From assembly GCA_003134855.1 (NCBI GenBank), contig PLCS01000004.1:1-64000 (forward strand): a DNA stretch of 64,000 nucleotides, written 5' to 3'. Shown piece by piece: positions 54,901 through 64,000 of this stretch. Every line of letters starts with the position of its first letter. Position 1 is the stretch's first letter. A program made the position numbers and the translations under genes. The notes under the pieces are model-generated. The model was not told the origin of the DNA, did no database searches, and saw nothing but the letters and a program-made list of their open reading frames with translations. The DNA is from Acidobacteriaceae bacterium. Its GTDB lineage: Bacteria; Acidobacteriota; Terriglobia; Terriglobales; Acidobacteriaceae.

Positions 54901-56332
54901 GCATCTCCAGCAGCGTGTCCAGGGCAACGTCCTTGAACGCGGCCGTCACCTTGCCATTGACCGGGAGGGTGATCTCATCGGACGGTGCAAGCGGCTTGGC
55001 GGGCAGAGCGGGCTGATTTCGAGCGCCCCGGGATTTACCGTTGGCCGTACCGGCTAATTGCAGGGAGGCTGCTCCCGGAAGCGTGGGCAGCCAGTGGGCC
55101 AGCGTCAGGTCGCCCGCGATCTGGCCGCCTTGGCGCAGGCGAAGAACGATCGAGTTAACCAGCAACTCCTCTGGATCGGCATGAAGACGCGCATCGAGTC
55201 CAAAGCCCGTGGCGACAACGCCCGTCCCGATGTAAGAGCCGTCCTCGACGTGGAGGCTGCCATCGGCGCGAAAGCTCCCTGCCACTCCGGCCCCGGTGAG
55301 GTCGAGATGAGCAAGACCTCGCGGCGCAAAAGGATAGCCGGTGATGGGGTCGACCAACCGCAGGTCCAGCTCGCCGGCCGCCTTGGCCTGCCAGCGGGGA
55401 TGGGCAAAGTCTTCCAGGACGCCGGAAATTTCCAGAGTCTGGTCCTTGATGCCGTGGCCGCTTGCGGTCACACGCAAGGAGCGCAGGGTTGCCTTGGTGC
55501 GCGTCAGCTCCAGTGTGGCTTGGAACAATCCCTGCACCTCTGGCGAAGGCGCTTTGCCCGGCTTGGAGCGGCCGCCGCGCGCAAGGTTCAGATCGCGGAC
55601 TCCGGCCTCGATCCGATAGAACTCTGGATTCAAGGCCTTGCCCGGCACGTAGGCCATGTGCAGCGAGAGATCATTGGCGGCAAAGTCAAGCGGGATGCGC
55701 CGGTCCTGGAAGTCGAAGGACGCGGCGCGGTTCTCGTACTCCAGAACGCCTTGCTCGACCGCAACGTAGCTGGCCTTCAGATCGAAGAAGCTGTCCAGCG
55801 CGGGCTTGCCCGGTTTTCTTGGCTTGCGGGGTTGCGGCTGGTTGGTTGAGCCGTCGGGGTAGACGATCAGGTGCAGATGGGGCCGGAGGATGACCAGTTC
55901 GCGCAAGGGAAAGCGCGGAATCCAGAATCCCACCTTGCTCCACGACACGCGTACCTTCTCAATCTGGGCGTAGGGCGTTTCGCCGGGTGCTTCAAGGCCG
56001 TGGATGACTACGCCGTCCGCCTCGGCCTCCAGACTGAGTAAATGCCAGTGGAAGGTGCCGATCTCGACGCGCCCGCCGGTGGCAGCCTCCAACTGGGCCA
56101 CTATTTGGCGGCGGACAAAGTTCTCAAAACCGGGCGAACTGGCCCAATAATAAAGGCCTGTGAGAGTAACCGCCAGCAGTACCGCTGCCCCAGCCACCGT
56201 CAAGGGAAGATGGCGCAGGAAGAAGCGGCGCAGACGGCTCGGGCGGGGAGCTTCCGGCTCTGCAACCGGCTCCGGCGCGTCGGGCACAGGTGTCTCGGCG
56301 GGCAAAGGAGGCATGGATTCAGGCTCGCTCAT
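51947..56332 (-). CDS. tamB: TamB-like (DUF490) translocation and assembly protein
   Basis: The 1461-residue protein has a single N-terminal membrane anchor (about 33-55, LPLTVAGAAVLLAVTLTGLY), a very long beta-rich body expected to form a hydrophobic groove, and the C-terminal DUF490 domain (about 1120-1461) with VRIQPSIDLNATARVEDYDI, GTPQQMSVTYRSDPPLPEAD and VVALLALGRTG. TamB-type proteins carry lipids or outer-membrane proteins between the membranes. The start overlaps the stop of the SurA-like gene (ATGA), so TamB, SurA-like chaperone and BamA-like channel are made together. Confidence 0.93.
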   Translation of the reverse strand: MSEPESMPPLPAETPVPDAPEPVAEPEAPRPSRLRRFFLRHLPLTVAGAAVLLAVTLTGLYYWASSPGFENFVRRQIVAQLEAATGGRVEIGTFHWHLLSLEAEADGVVIHGLEAPGETPYAQIEKVRVSWSKVGFWIPRFPLRELVILRPHLHLIVYPDGSTNQPQPRKPRKPGKPALDSFFDLKASYVAVEQGVLEYENRAASFDFQDRRIPLDFAANDLSLHMAYVPGKALNPEFYRIEAGVRDLNLARGGRSKPGKAPSPEVQGLFQATLELTRTKATLRSLRVTASGHGIKDQTLEISGVLEDFAHPRWQAKAAGELDLRLVDPITGYPFAPRGLAHLDLTGAGVAGSFRADGSLHVEDGSYIGTGVVATGFGLDARLHADPEELLVNSIVLRLRQGGQIAGDLTLAHWLPTLPGAASLQLAGTANGKSRGARNQPALPAKPLAPSDEITLPVNGKVTAAFKDVALDTLLEMLCDPPFQHLGFDTRVSGPADALWINGDNRTLSVKALFALTPPAQAAQGKSGVPSDRSSSLGWGMVPASGLIDATYTQGDGAVDMRKLELNTPASQLVAHGHLGAYPLTSPSAFAVEFHSSNLGEYDTVLRDLGLSRNGKTGTTALPVALTGRMDFVNGFWAGSLVDPHLSGDLKATQLGVELAAISTTNSSQPQFLHLDSVEAFGRYSAARIDLAHGVLRSGNAAIDFSGSLTAASLPATHGIAPVPSFDANSVLHLRLSAGKVGLDDLRPFTGPNLPATGSLDAQLQLDGPLHALGGSGWVEMDKGSVFSEPVDRIRAQGTLANQTINLTSVSVSKEAGKIAATGSYNLSSHRFQLDANGAGIEVARIEALRRMGLAVTGKLGFTVKGEGTPEDPRLEAHVTLPGLTLSGESLGNLELAAHTANRAVTYDLTTRLEAADFSAHGQTALTGDYATQAKVEFSRLNIGELFKLAHVEGLSGESALAGTATIEGPLARPEELRGEARIQQLAVTVDGVHLQSEGGLHATLDHALIHFDPLHVTGDQTDLHIQGSLSLKNKQELDVAASGAINLKLAETLDRDLTASGNTTFQMEAHGPLMNPSLSGRIDFQDAALSLEDVPNGLSQLHGTLEFNQNRLEVKSLTAMSGGGLLSVGGYLAYQHGLFADLTATGTGIRIRYPQGVSSLADAQLHLQGQQNNLLLSGDVLITRFTVSPDLDIAALAAQTAAVETIAPLDAPSNHIRLDVHIASSPQLNFQNAYAKLAGNVDLRLRGTVASPSLLGRVSITEGSAILAGTRYELQRGDIYFTNPVRIQPSIDLNATARVEDYDITLGLHGTPQQMSVTYRSDPPLPEADVVALLALGRTGDQQRLYTQQQQQALANPTTDALLGGALNATVSSRVQKLFGAGSVKVDPNYLGALGNSTSRIIVEEQLGSNVTLTYATNVNTTAQQLLQAEIAINRHVSLQLARDESGVFSVVLKATRRFK

Positions 56333-57120
56333 GCGCCTCCCTTCCCTGCTCCGCCCTGGGCTTCAGGTACTTCAAGCGACGGGTCGAGCACTTCCACGTC
56401 CCCCTGCTTGCGCAGATTCTTGAGCCAGTCGCCGAAGAGTGCGTTCACCTGCCGTTGCAGCAGAATCTCCTGAATGCGCGGGGCTACTTCCTCCAGCGGC
56501 GGAATCGCTTCGCCCGCGGCATACTGCGGCAGCAGCATCTCGCGGTAGTAGGTTTTGATCTCCTCGGGGGCAATGCTGATCCCAAGCCGAAAACGCTCTT
56601 CGATGAAGCGCAGAAGCTGGATCCGGCGGCGCAGATAAGTCTGGACCCGCTCCGATGTCAGCCCGCGCGCGGTCAGAAAGGCCTTCCATCCATCCTCCGA
56701 GGCGCAGTTGAGGTGAACACAGGCGGGCACTTGCTTGCGAATCTCCGCCAGCCGGGCATCGACCTCGGCCTGCGAGGGCTCCATGGCCAGCGCGTCCTCC
56801 TGGCGAACCTGCTGCTGGATGAGCGCGCGGCTGATCAACTGCTCCAGGGCGTGCGGTCGGGTGAGCACGCCGAGTCCCGTCCGGTCGGGGTCCAGCACCG
56901 ACAACCGCACCTCCTCGTCCACGTCGCTGGCCAGGATCGCCTGATTGTTGACCACGGCCACCACCCGGTCGAGCTCCACGATGTTGGCAGGAGGCGGCGG
57001 CTGGGATGGGTTCTGCGCCAGGCCCGAAATGGCTCCCAACGTGGCTAGGCATACCACGATAGCGCCCACGCAAGCGGGTCCGTGCTTGCTCTTGAGCCGA
57101 GTTGTAGGCCGCTTGCTCAT
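56329..57120 (-). CDS. SurA N-terminal domain chaperone-like protein (no PPIase domain)
   Basis: The 263 residues begin with a signal peptide or anchor (VGAIVVCLATLGAISGLAQ) and a SurA-type chaperone domain: LDRVVAVVNNQAILASDVDE and LEQLISRALIQQQVR. The usual parvulin domains of SurA (about 430 residues) are absent; instead the C-terminal helices PRIQEILLQRQVNALFGDWL complete the chaperone core. It should escort outer-membrane proteins across the periplasm. It overlaps tamB by four bases and shares one base with the BamA-like gene. Confidence 0.88.
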   Translation of the reverse strand: MSKRPTTRLKSKHGPACVGAIVVCLATLGAISGLAQNPSQPPPPANIVELDRVVAVVNNQAILASDVDEEVRLSVLDPDRTGLGVLTRPHALEQLISRALIQQQVRQEDALAMEPSQAEVDARLAEIRKQVPACVHLNCASEDGWKAFLTARGLTSERVQTYLRRRIQLLRFIEERFRLGISIAPEEIKTYYREMLLPQYAAGEAIPPLEEVAPRIQEILLQRQVNALFGDWLKNLRKQGDVEVLDPSLEVPEAQGGAGKGGA

Positions 57121-60100
57121 CAGAAGCTCTCTCCCAGACTGAAAAAGAAGTTGAAGTGGCCGCCCTCGCCGACATGCGGCTCTGATCCGGGTTGCGTGAG
57201 CGAGTAGTTGTAATTCACCGGGAAAATGGGCGGATTCAGGTTGTAGCTGAAATCAAACCGGATGGGTCCGACCGGCGTATGATAGCGCAAACCCAGCCCC
57301 GGCGCATGGGAGAAGTAGTTGAAGCTGCATGTCCCTTGCTGGCCTGTAGAGGTTGTTGGGCCGGCAGGAAGATAACTCTTGGAGTCTCCGACTGTGGCTA
57401 CAACCTTGCACGTATCGCGCTCCGGTTGGCGCACGCGCAAAGCGCTGGCCCAGGCGTCTCCGGCGTTGGTGAAGACATTGCCCATATCGTGGAAGAGCAC
57501 GAAGCTGACCGTATTGCCGATCCAGGGCAGCGTGGCCGGTGGCAGGCGCAACTCGGTGCTGTTGATCAGCGCGCCCGCCCCGCCGATGGGATAACCCGTC
57601 TCCGGATCGCGCGGCCCGGCCGAGTTCGAGCCGAAGCCTCGCAGCGAGGTGGCCCCGCCGGCGTAAAGCCGCTCGGGCAGCGGAATCATCGCGTCTTCGG
57701 GCTTGCCAAAGGCTCGCTCCTGGCCGTAACGAGTGTTGCGTGCCAGCACGATCCGTCTCTTGTCGAACTGGTAATAACTCGAATTCGACAGGTCGAGGCG
57801 ATTGAATTCCGTCTGGGCGCCGAAGCTTTCGCCGGAGAGAAAATCCTGAAAGCTGGTGTACGTACCGCGATGCGCATCGAGAGGCGCGTCGCGGGTATCG
57901 CGAATCCACGTCAGCGCCGGACCTGCCACGCGCACCGCCGTGGCCAGCAGCGCGATCTCGCCGGGATAGACCTGCAGGCTGTTGGCCTGCACCTTGATCC
58001 GGCGAAAGTTGAATTCGTAGATCAAGGTGTTGGCCTTGGAGATGCGCGACCCCGGCGAATTGAAGTGCTCGGTCCAGCGCACTCCGGTTTCCAGCTTGGA
58101 AGCCACGTAGGTGCTCACGTCCAGGCTGTTGGCGTAGCCGCCAGACCAGGTCAGGCCGAAGTTCCGGTTGCCATAGAAGTGCGGGTTCTGGAAGAGCAGA
58201 TCTAGCTTCTGCTCCAGCAGGCCGTAGGTGCCGCGCAGCGAGACGGACTGCTCCCGGCCGAAGAGATTGTTGCGGGTAATGTCCACGACGACTCGAGGAC
58301 TCACGCCGGTCCTTCCGTTCGGGTTGCAGATGGCGCCGCTGGCGATGATGCCTCCGCAGTTGTATTGCGGCGTTCCGGTTTGAGCCTCGAGGCCTCCGCC
58401 ATACGTGAGAGCCCAGCGCCGCGCCTCCACAACCTGAAGCAGCACGGTCTTGTACTTTTCGCCGCCAGTGGGGTTCTCGATGGCTGGATCAACCTCGTTG
58501 AAGAGGGCAAACTCGTAGAGATTGCGCTGCGTTTCCATCAACGCTGTCTCGTTGAGCGGGTCGCCGGGATGCAGAGTGATGGCTTTGGCCACCGTATCCG
58601 GGCGCGTGTAATGCAGTCCGGTCAGCAGCACCTTGCGCACAAAAACCTGCTTGCCCTCGGTGATGTGGAAGACCACGTCCACCTTGTTGGCATCAGACTG
58701 TTCAATCTGCTGGGAAACCTCAACCTTCACCTGGTCGAAGCCCCGACTCATGTAGTCGGTCAACAGCGCGTCCCGGTCTCCGGCCAGGTTTTCCGGGGAA
58801 AGCAGTTGCCCTGCAACCGTGTTCAGTTGCGCTGTGAGCCGGGTCGCGTCCACATGATCATTTCCATCCAGGCGCACCGTGCCCACGCGCAGTTGCTCGC
58901 CCTCCTCAATGCGATAAACCACCGCCAAAGGAGCCATTTTCCCCGCTTTCGTCTCTCCCGCGCTGGTCTCCGGGGTAATCCGGACATGGGAAAAGCCATT
59001 GTTCCGGTAGACGGATTGCAAAGCGTTGATGTCGGCGGTCACCAGCGCCTGCGAGTAGGCGCCCTGGCGGTCGATCACATCGGCGGCATGAATATTGAGC
59101 AGCCCCCGGAGCGTGGCAGAATCGAAGTAGCGGTTGCCCGCGACCGAGACCTTCTCCACGCGCCGCCGCGGCCCCAGCCGCACAGTGTAGAGGATCGTCA
59201 CCTGCTCGGCGGTCGTGGATTGCCGTTCGTGTTCGACCTTCACGTCGAAGTAGCCCAGCCGCTGATAGTAGTCGCGCAACCGGCGATTGCCCTCGTTGAG
59301 CAGATCGTCATCCACGCTCCCTTCCTCGAAGATGGGAATCACCCGCTTCACGCGTCCGGCGTCCAGGCTGGCGCCCTCGACCCGCACCTTGACCACCGGC
59401 CCCCGATTAGCGGAAAAGCGGAACTCCGATTGTTGGCTCTGCGCGGAGTACGGCTGGGATTCGAGCTTGATCTCCGCTTCCAGCCGCTGCTCTTTCTGGT
59501 AGACCTTCAGCACCCCGCCCAAGGCGCGATTGCCGGTATCGTGGTCCACGCGCTCACCGGCTCTCAGATGCGCATGATGGCGAAAACTCTCCACGCTCAT
59601 CCCCGAATCGCCTGTCACCTCTACCGCGCCCACCCGCGCCTGGGGCCCTTGAACCACATGAAACGCAAGGTCAACCAGTTGCTCCTCCGGGTGAGCCGTA
59701 AGAGTCTGCGTAATGACCGGCTCGTGGAAGCCGTCTCGACCGAGCGTGGCGCGCATCTCTTCCAGAGCCTGGCTCAGTTTGGCAGGGGTATAGCGGGTGC
59801 CGGGCGCAAGTTGGCTGGCGCGCTCCAGTTGTGTATTGACCGCAACGCCCTTGGCGCCATCCACGCTGACCGCGCCGATGAAGGTGCGCGGAGTGCCGAG
59901 AAATCTCAGAAATACGCCGTCCCCTATGCGTTCGCCTGTCACTTCAATGGTCTCAAAGAGGCCAGTGGCGAAAAGCAAGCGCAGGCTCCGCTTCAGATCT
60001 TCCCGATTCATATGCCTGGGCATAGGAACAGGACCATGCAAGGAAACTCCCAAAATCAATATGCCCCGAACCGGCAATCCCTCCCACTGCGCGAGCGAGT

Positions 60101-60293
60101 CGGAAGGCGCCTCAGCTGCCGGATCGGCGGCAGCGTCCGAGGCGTCAGTGGTGCTGGCGGCTTTGCCGCTTGGGCCGCTCTGGCTCCAGCCGACTCTCCC
60201 GCCCCAACTCCCGAAGACAAGGAGGCCGGCCAGAAGAATGCCATACCCCGGCCGACTGCCGCTTTGCCTTGCTGGCCCTGCCTTCAAAACCAT
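57120..60293 (-). CDS. BamA/TamA-family outer-membrane protein assembly factor
   Basis: I chose the ATG at 60293 (GGGGAG just upstream); the frame is open to 60335. The 1057 residues start with an anchor or signal (GYGILLAGLLVFGSWGG), then about five POTRA domains (about 75-600; e.g. YFDSATLRGLLNIHAADVID, DYMSRGFDQVKVEVSQQIEQ) and a 16-strand barrel. The L6-type region is SLRGFGSNSAGPRDPETGYP (RGF motif) and the C-terminus ends in FFFSLGESF with the aromatic final residue needed for barrel insertion. It is longer than E. coli BamA (810). Its coupling to tamB leaves open whether it is BamA or TamA in role. Confidence 0.9.
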   Translation of the reverse strand: MVLKAGPARQSGSRPGYGILLAGLLVFGSWGGRVGWSQSGPSGKAASTTDASDAAADPAAEAPSDSLAQWEGLPVRGILILGVSLHGPVPMPRHMNREDLKRSLRLLFATGLFETIEVTGERIGDGVFLRFLGTPRTFIGAVSVDGAKGVAVNTQLERASQLAPGTRYTPAKLSQALEEMRATLGRDGFHEPVITQTLTAHPEEQLVDLAFHVVQGPQARVGAVEVTGDSGMSVESFRHHAHLRAGERVDHDTGNRALGGVLKVYQKEQRLEAEIKLESQPYSAQSQQSEFRFSANRGPVVKVRVEGASLDAGRVKRVIPIFEEGSVDDDLLNEGNRRLRDYYQRLGYFDVKVEHERQSTTAEQVTILYTVRLGPRRRVEKVSVAGNRYFDSATLRGLLNIHAADVIDRQGAYSQALVTADINALQSVYRNNGFSHVRITPETSAGETKAGKMAPLAVVYRIEEGEQLRVGTVRLDGNDHVDATRLTAQLNTVAGQLLSPENLAGDRDALLTDYMSRGFDQVKVEVSQQIEQSDANKVDVVFHITEGKQVFVRKVLLTGLHYTRPDTVAKAITLHPGDPLNETALMETQRNLYEFALFNEVDPAIENPTGGEKYKTVLLQVVEARRWALTYGGGLEAQTGTPQYNCGGIIASGAICNPNGRTGVSPRVVVDITRNNLFGREQSVSLRGTYGLLEQKLDLLFQNPHFYGNRNFGLTWSGGYANSLDVSTYVASKLETGVRWTEHFNSPGSRISKANTLIYEFNFRRIKVQANSLQVYPGEIALLATAVRVAGPALTWIRDTRDAPLDAHRGTYTSFQDFLSGESFGAQTEFNRLDLSNSSYYQFDKRRIVLARNTRYGQERAFGKPEDAMIPLPERLYAGGATSLRGFGSNSAGPRDPETGYPIGGAGALINSTELRLPPATLPWIGNTVSFVLFHDMGNVFTNAGDAWASALRVRQPERDTCKVVATVGDSKSYLPAGPTTSTGQQGTCSFNYFSHAPGLGLRYHTPVGPIRFDFSYNLNPPIFPVNYNYSLTQPGSEPHVGEGGHFNFFFSLGESF

Positions 60294-60357
60294 ATCTCCC
60301 CAAAAAAACACGGGGATAAGCGCCCCGTTGTACAACCGTTACTGGTGATCCATAGTC

Positions 60358-60384
60358 GTCGATCACCGATCCCTATCCCTCTAT
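60358..60384. repeat. Degenerate 7-bp-period tract upstream of the outer-membrane cluster
   Basis: GATCACC GATCCCT ATCCCTC follow each other in 7-base steps, again at a gene border (65 bases before the bamA-like start, read on the minus strand). GGTGATC at 60344-60350 is the inverse of GATCACC at 60361-60367, so a hairpin can form. Confidence 0.45.
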
Positions 60385-60491
60385 TCTAACGAGGAATCGT
60401 GCCGAGCGCAGTCGCTATCATCAACAGGAACTATAATCGCCAGTGACTGAGAGACTAGAGCAGATTGCCGTTGAACAATGTACCGCATTGA

Positions 60492-60569
60492 CCGCCCGCA
60501 CTGATTCTGGCCCTCGGCCAGGGCAACACCGATATTGTGAAGCTACTGCGCGAGAAAGGCGCCCACTGA
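60492..60569 (+). pseudogene. Ankyrin-repeat remnant (C-terminal repeat only)
   Basis: The plus-strand frame reads PPALILALGQGNTDIVKLLR, then EKGAH and TGA at 60567-60569, preceded by an in-frame TGA at 60489-60491. ALxxGNTDIVKLLREKGAH is the textbook ankyrin-repeat end. No start codon or further repeats lie upstream, so this is the 3' scar of an ankyrin-repeat gene. It ends 16 bases before the next sigma gene. Confidence 0.65.
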
Positions 60570-60585
60570 ACTGCGAAGGATGCTC

Positions 60586-61221
60586 ATGGCGGCTATTCCT
60601 CCAATCACGGATGCTCCATCTCAAGCAGCTCCCTCATTGCCTCTGGAGGCTTTCTCCGAAGCCGATCTCCTTGCCCAGGCCCAGGCCGGAGACCACCGCG
60701 CCTTCGCCCAACTCTACTCTTTGCACAAAAAGCGCATCTACTCTTTATGTATGCGCATGGTGGGCAATGCGGCCGAAGCCGAGGATATGACTCAGGAAGC
60801 CTTTCTGCAACTGCACCGCAAGATTTCCACCTTCCGCGGCGAATCGGCCTTTTCCACCTGGCTGCACCGGCTGGCCATCAACGTTGTGTTGATGCAGCTC
60901 AGGAAGAAAGGATTGTCCCTCATCTCAATGGATGAAGCCATGGAACCTGATCCCAAAGGAAACTCCGGCCGGGGCTTTGGCGCTCGCGACACGACGCTCG
61001 CCGGCTCCATCGACCGGCTGGCCCTGGAGCGCGCCGTCGGTAATCTGCCCGCCGGCTATCGCCTCGTTTTTGTCCTCCACGACATCGAGGGCTATGAGCA
61101 TCATGAGATCGCCTCCATGCTCGATTGTTCCGTCGGCAACAGCAAGTCCCAGTTGCACAAGGCGCGGCTCAGCCTGCGCGAGGCTCTGCACAGCCTTCCC
61201 CGGCAGGAGGCGCGGCCATGA
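60586..61221 (+). CDS. ECF sigma factor
   Basis: The ATG at 60586 (AAGGA 6 bases upstream) gives 211 residues; an ATG at 60580 would add two. Region 2 (about 35-100) shows YSLHKKRIYSLCMRMVGNAA, AEDMTQEAFLQLHRKI and FSTWLHRLAINVVLMQLRKK; region 4 (about 150-205) shows LPAGYRLVFVLHDIEGYEHH and CSVGNSKSQLHKARLSLREA. The stop overlaps the start of a small zinc-finger gene (ATGA). It is a typical stress sigma factor of the RpoE type. Confidence 0.92.
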   Translation: MAAIPPITDAPSQAAPSLPLEAFSEADLLAQAQAGDHRAFAQLYSLHKKRIYSLCMRMVGNAAEAEDMTQEAFLQLHRKISTFRGESAFSTWLHRLAINVVLMQLRKKGLSLISMDEAMEPDPKGNSGRGFGARDTTLAGSIDRLALERAVGNLPAGYRLVFVLHDIEGYEHHEIASMLDCSVGNSKSQLHKARLSLREALHSLPRQEARP

Positions 61222-61484
61222 CCGAAGAAGCCAACCCCGTGACCTGCCACGAGTTCCAGGCCCAACTGCCGGAGATGATCGGCTCCGGCGAGAGCCTTGC
61301 CGCCCATGCGCACCTCCTGCATTGCGCGCTCTGCCGCACACTGCTCGCCGATCTGGAGACCATTGCCGAGGCCGCCCGCCTGATTTTTCCCATCGTGGAG
61401 CCGCCCGACAACCTGTGGAAGCAGATCGAATCCGCTATCAAAAAAGAAAAAGCCGCCATCGAACCGGATGAAGGAAAGGAGTAA
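61218..61484 (+). CDS. Small zinc-finger anti-sigma-like protein
   Basis: The 88 residues carry CHEFQAQLPEMIGSGESL and HLLHCALCRTLLADLE, i.e. a Cys, then the HxxxCxxC motif of ZAS anti-sigma domains. No membrane span is present, so the protein is soluble, unlike the partner at 39647. Its ATG overlaps the sigma stop, so it very probably controls the sigma factor encoded upstream, perhaps by redox-dependent release. Confidence 0.82.
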   Translation: MTEEANPVTCHEFQAQLPEMIGSGESLAAHAHLLHCALCRTLLADLETIAEAARLIFPIVEPPDNLWKQIESAIKKEKAAIEPDEGKE

Positions 61485-61817
61485 TGGAACCGGGCGGATC
61501 GATCCCGATGAATTCGGCTGCGAAGCGCTCCCGGCCAGGATTGGATTGCGTTGGCTCTTTTTGAGTACGGGGGTTTACCCGCCGGCAGATTTACCCCTCC
61601 GGCTCGCTTGGTCCCGCTCACCTTCCTCTTGCTTGGGCCGATACATTCTTCGAGCATCCATGCGGCTACCGGCAGGGGAACTGCACCCAGCGCTTGACCG
61701 TACATTATGGGTCTGCCTGGTTCGCGGAAGGAGAATTGATCACCCAAAACGAACTTTTTTTGAAACTTTTCGAAGTCTGCGTGGTCTAATGAAGAAAAGT
61801 TGATACGAGGACACTCA
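61485..61817. other. 333-bp gap upstream of lon
   Basis: No coding frame here has family features. The right end contains an AT-rich stretch with a possible lon promoter (61760-61790) and the ribosome site GAGG at 61807-61810. No classical terminator follows the anti-sigma gene. Confidence 0.4.
61760..61790 (+). promoter_or_regulatory. Candidate lon promoter
   Basis: TTGAAA (61760-61765) and TCTAAT (61785-61790) are separated by 19 bases, longer than the ideal 17, in an otherwise AT-rich patch about 28 bases upstream of the lon start. No CIRCE-type dyad is present. Confidence 0.25.

Positions 61818-64000
<2,183 letters not shown>

Noticed and set aside
52388..55849. Several plus-strand open frames of 140-340 codons opposite tamB
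   Set aside because: They mirror tamB codons, have no domain features and no ribosome sites; tamB on the other strand is clear.
58365..60389. A 674-codon open frame on the plus strand
   Set aside because: It is the antisense shadow of the bamA-like gene in GC-rich DNA; it shows His/Gln/Arg-rich low-complexity text and no family features.

Overview
The window is a GC-rich bacterial chromosome segment with densely packed genes, many joined by ATGA stop/start overlaps. Gram-negative envelope genes (two RND efflux operons with outer-membrane channels, a tamB-surA-bamA-like trio) and several family resemblances (a stand-alone KdpD N-terminal protein beside a separate kinase, a DUF6786 gene, ECF sigma/zinc-finger pairs, 7-bp intergenic repeats) suggest an acidobacterium of the Terriglobales/Acidobacteriaceae type. 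This placement is inferred from content; no 16S rRNA or marker gene in the window settles it.

Layout. 1-10136: the tail of an ECF sigma gene with its membrane partner, a holin-like membrane protein, an EamA exporter, yraN, tRNA-Lys, a PhoR/PhoB-like two-component pair, a half-size TSUP protein, ychF, a ZIP metal transporter, and a glycosyltransferase divergent from a polytopic membrane protein. 10352-12895: a histidine-kinase-like protein whose H-box His is Arg, followed by a KdpD protein that consists only of the N-terminal and Usp domains. 12896-13578: a decayed zone with a palindrome, a frameshifted small membrane ORF and a LysR remnant. 13575-27294: two RND efflux operons on the minus strand, separated by an ECF sigma factor fused to a zinc-finger anti-sigma-like domain. 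27295-27982: hairpins and tRNA-Ser. 27983-31909: four genes that match, subunit for subunit, the methylmalonyl-CoA:pyruvate transcarboxylase of propionibacteria (5S, 12S, small subunit, 1.3S biotin carrier). 32095-37546: a sugar cluster (DUF6786, FucP-type symporter, RbsD/FucU mutarotase, zinc alcohol dehydrogenase, aldo/keto reductase). 37696-38569: a glycoside-hydrolase-like remnant, OsmC, tRNA-Ala. 38958-40330: an ECF sigma/anti-sigma pair. 40369-46408: gltBD. 46409-47114: a repeat-rich gap. 47115-51781: oligopeptidase B, a TPM/LemA pair, a triple-BON protein. 51947-60293: the tamB-surA-bamA-like outer-membrane assembly cluster. 60586-64000: another ECF sigma/anti-sigma pair, then lon, cut by the window end.

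How the parts work together. gltBD makes glutamate from glutamine and 2-oxoglutarate. The transcarboxylase set would link methylmalonyl-CoA/propionyl-CoA to pyruvate/oxaloacetate without ATP. The sugar cluster imports and oxidises a 6-deoxyhexose-like sugar. The envelope genes build outer-membrane proteins and pump out toxic compounds. Signalling is dominated by ECF sigma factors: four occur here, each followed by or fused to a partner domain. Small gene remnants (LysR, ankyrin, glycoside hydrolase) and dispersed 7-bp repeats at gene borders show ongoing decay and rearrangement. All family assignments come from reading motifs by eye; no database search was run.
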